NCBI GenBank assembly: GCA_028673005.1 | Contig: CM054116.1 | Coordinates: 37,544,854 to 37,608,853 of the forward strand | From: Tanypteryx hageni | Lineage: Eukaryota; Arthropoda; Insecta; Odonata; Petaluridae | DNA length: 64,000 nt | Direction of reading: 5' to 3' | Part shown: in pieces, positions 61,801 through 64,000 of the stretch | How positions within the stretch are numbered: position 1 is the first letter of the stretch | Layout: every line of letters begins with the position of its first letter | Position numbers and translations under genes: made by a program | The notes under the pieces: generated by a model | Told to the model about the DNA's origin: nothing | What the model saw: only the letters and a program-made list of their open reading frames with translations | The model's database searches: none

Positions 61801-62700
61801 GACATAATTTCGCGTGACGCTGCCTTTCAGTCCATGCGATTCTATGTTAATCCTAGAATAACATGAAAAGGCATGGATTTATATCGGGAGCAATTATAAG
61901 GCGACATCGAAAGATATTTAGGTGCGGAGAGTAATGATGCAATGAAAGGATGTTTTAATGTAAACCTAATTAAAGAATATTGCGAGAAATAAACCTTTTT
62001 AAGCGTTACGACGATATAGGTTGTTTAAAAAATGTTATTCGACTTTCGTGTTTGAGTCAAAGTACTTTGTGGATACATATCGTTTCATTCGAGAATATGC
62101 CTATCGCTTTTGTATAGTTATTAAAACTTTGCATAGCATACGCAGTAATTTAAGCAATAGCAACTACATTTAAAAAGAAAATATATTTTACAGAAATTAC
62201 CGTGGAATATTTTTAATATATTCATAACAACCATTCACCAAAATGGATATTTATTTGTAAATTCTTCTCTGGTGTTGCCTTGTTTACAAGTAAAACGGAG
62301 TGGAAGTGTCTACGTAATTCAATCTTCGCAAAAATTACATGTTTTTCTGTGATACAAAGGATGATTAGGCACGTCGATAAACAAAATTTTTCCCTAAACT
62401 AGCATTTGTATTGCAGTTAACAGATGAAATTCGTGTTTTCAGTATATATCTCATTATTTTCAAAAAAGGAAACAATGTACTCAATAGGTCTAAAAAATGT
62501 TTTCTTTGTTGTCCCTTATTTTCATACAGTCATGAAAATTCTGTTTTTTAAGGATTTTGTTTGGTTACAGTTGCAGGCAGTCACGACAACTACTCTGTTG
62601 TCAAAAGAGCGTCTCAGTAAAGTAAATCCTTCAGGAAAAAAGCAAAATAAATAAAATTTCCAAGTAAAAAGAAAGTTCAGCAGGAATTTTGAAAAAGTGA
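61801..62700. other. Unannotated AT-rich stretch
   Basis: Only short unrecognised open frames. Confidence 0.5.
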
Positions 62701-63130
62701 AGAAAAGGATCACTGTGAAGTATGAGAGAGAGAGAGAGAAAGAGAGGGTGAGAAAGCGACAGATTTAGAAGTTGAACGTAGGCGACAAAGTGATAAAAGG
62801 GGAAAAGGAGGATGGTTTGCCGTAAGACCGTGAGGCAGGAGGGGGGAAGGGAAGGAGAAAAGACGCGGAGAAAGAAAGGGAGAGTGGATTGAGAAGTTAG
62901 AAGGAAAGAGATTTGAAGGAAGAGATGAAACAAGGAGTTGGAGAAGAGATTAGTGAGAGAAGAGCGGGGAAGGGTGGGATGAAATGGGAGATGTGAAGTA
63001 GGAGAAAGATTGCGGATAAGAAGTGTGTGGCTGCTTTAGGGAGAGCCAAGCTAAGGGAAAAGTTTGTTGCTTAGCGGTGGCTGGGAGTTAAGGAGAGTTC
63101 AAAGAGGGGAGAGGTAGATGGATAGATAAA
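62701..63130. repeat. Purine-rich block
   Basis: G/A-rich plus strand beginning with a short (GA)n at 62,722-62,740. Confidence 0.7.
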
Positions 63131-63740
63131 ATATAGTTTTCGTCGAAATGGGATGTCTTCGGAAACTGTTTTCATCCTTTTGACGTTATTCGATATAATA
63201 TCATGATAATCATTTCACTCCTAACGGTTTGAAATATAAAAAAACGTAATAAAAATCATATTTTCCATTGAGCGCTTAGTAATAATAAATAACATTCTCA
63301 GTAGCAAATATTTATACTTATTAATAACTGACCCTCTGACTTTTACTTCGAATCTACAATATGCTATCAAATGAATAATTATAGAACAAACTGAATGAGC
63401 AAGCTATAGATATCATACTGTGTTATAAAGTACGTATATTCTCTGTTAAAAAATATATTTTAGGTTTTGAGTAAAGTGATTTTTGTGAATAAGTTTTTAA
63501 AGCCTAAATTAATATTTTGTTTCGTTTTGAAAGTATATTTTTCTCGAATGTCTTCACAAAATATTCTTAAAATTTTCTTGTCATATGTTGCATTATAAGT
63601 AAAATTTCCTTGATCTCAATGATGTTATTTGATTATAAATACGCCCGTAAACCTCCTGAAATATAGACTTCAACTTCGCTCAACCTTCCCTCTTTTTTTC
63701 TTTCCCGACAAGCATCGTTTGGAATTGAGCATTGAGGAGG
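63131..63740. other. Unannotated AT-rich stretch
   Basis: No features recognised. Confidence 0.5.
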
Positions 63741-64000
63741 AAATTTTGTATATGCAAGAGGAAATTGGAAGAGGAATAAAGAAAAAAGAGGAAGAAAGAG
63801 AGAAAAGAGAAAGAAGAAGCAAATAAAACGGCAAAATGATGTTACATGAAATATAAATAAAGTTTTCTAGAAGTAGAGTTATCCGAGAACCGTAAGATTA
63901 GGATACGCGGTGATGGGGAGAGGCAGTGAAAAACGTAAGGTAAATGAGAAGATGGGAGATGTTTGCATGGGTGTTTGTAGAGTTTGGGAGCACAGGATGG
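63741..64000. repeat. Purine-rich block running off the window
   Basis: A/G-rich plus strand to the end of the window; a Glu/Lys/Arg-rich frame ending at 63,826 is a composition artefact. Confidence 0.6.

Overview
This is eukaryotic, AT-rich, non-coding DNA, most likely one large intron or intergenic stretch of an arthropod (probably insect) genome. The reasons are the density of decayed animal-type transposons (Helitron, Tigger/pogo, mariner, hAT, a PIF/Harbinger-like MITE, tRNA-derived SINEs), the many (TA)n, (GA)n and (CT)n tracts, and the absence of any intact long gene on either strand. I cannot name the species. No rRNA gene, functional tRNA gene, CRISPR array, operon or viral gene was seen.

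Layout. 0-9 kb: unannotated AT-rich DNA with a minus-strand tRNA-derived SINE (2.7-3.1 kb) and a 522-bp mariner-type MITE (7.25-7.77 kb). 9-12.5 kb: a (GA)n tract and a purine/pyrimidine block. 12.5-13.3 kb: a hAT-type element with an exact 8-bp target duplication, split by a second hAT-type element. 15-18.5 kb: microsatellites and GA-rich DNA. 18.5-21.7 kb: a second copy of the SINE core, a Tigger/pogo transposase pseudogene, a Helitron 3' end and a 172-bp near-perfect palindrome. 22.5-23.5 kb: a purine block flipping into a (CT)-rich minisatellite. 25.4-30.5 kb: a MITE, then a broken minus-strand Helitron Rep/helicase gene, then a plus-strand Helitron 5' end. 31.9-32.5 kb: four tandem copies of a ~150-bp unit. 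36-54 kb: long strand-asymmetric purine or pyrimidine blocks, a G-rich 14/15-bp minisatellite (38.5-39.4 kb), and a small hAT-type element (49.1-49.3 kb). 54-64 kb: (TA)n, a candidate 42-nt microexon at 55,409, an unclassified repeat (57.3-57.7 kb), a second tRNA-type SINE (60.7-60.8 kb) and more purine-rich blocks.

No genes work together here. The only coding-like sequences are remnants of transposon proteins and one possible microexon. The longest open frames (up to 410 codons) are by-products of low-complexity tracts that lack stop codons. The best-supported biology is the mobile-element record. Several elements have visible termini and target-site duplications, so their boundaries are firm even where the family is inferred. 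I found no convincing undescribed system; the most unusual items are the palindrome, the microexon candidate and the block-wise purine/pyrimidine asymmetry.
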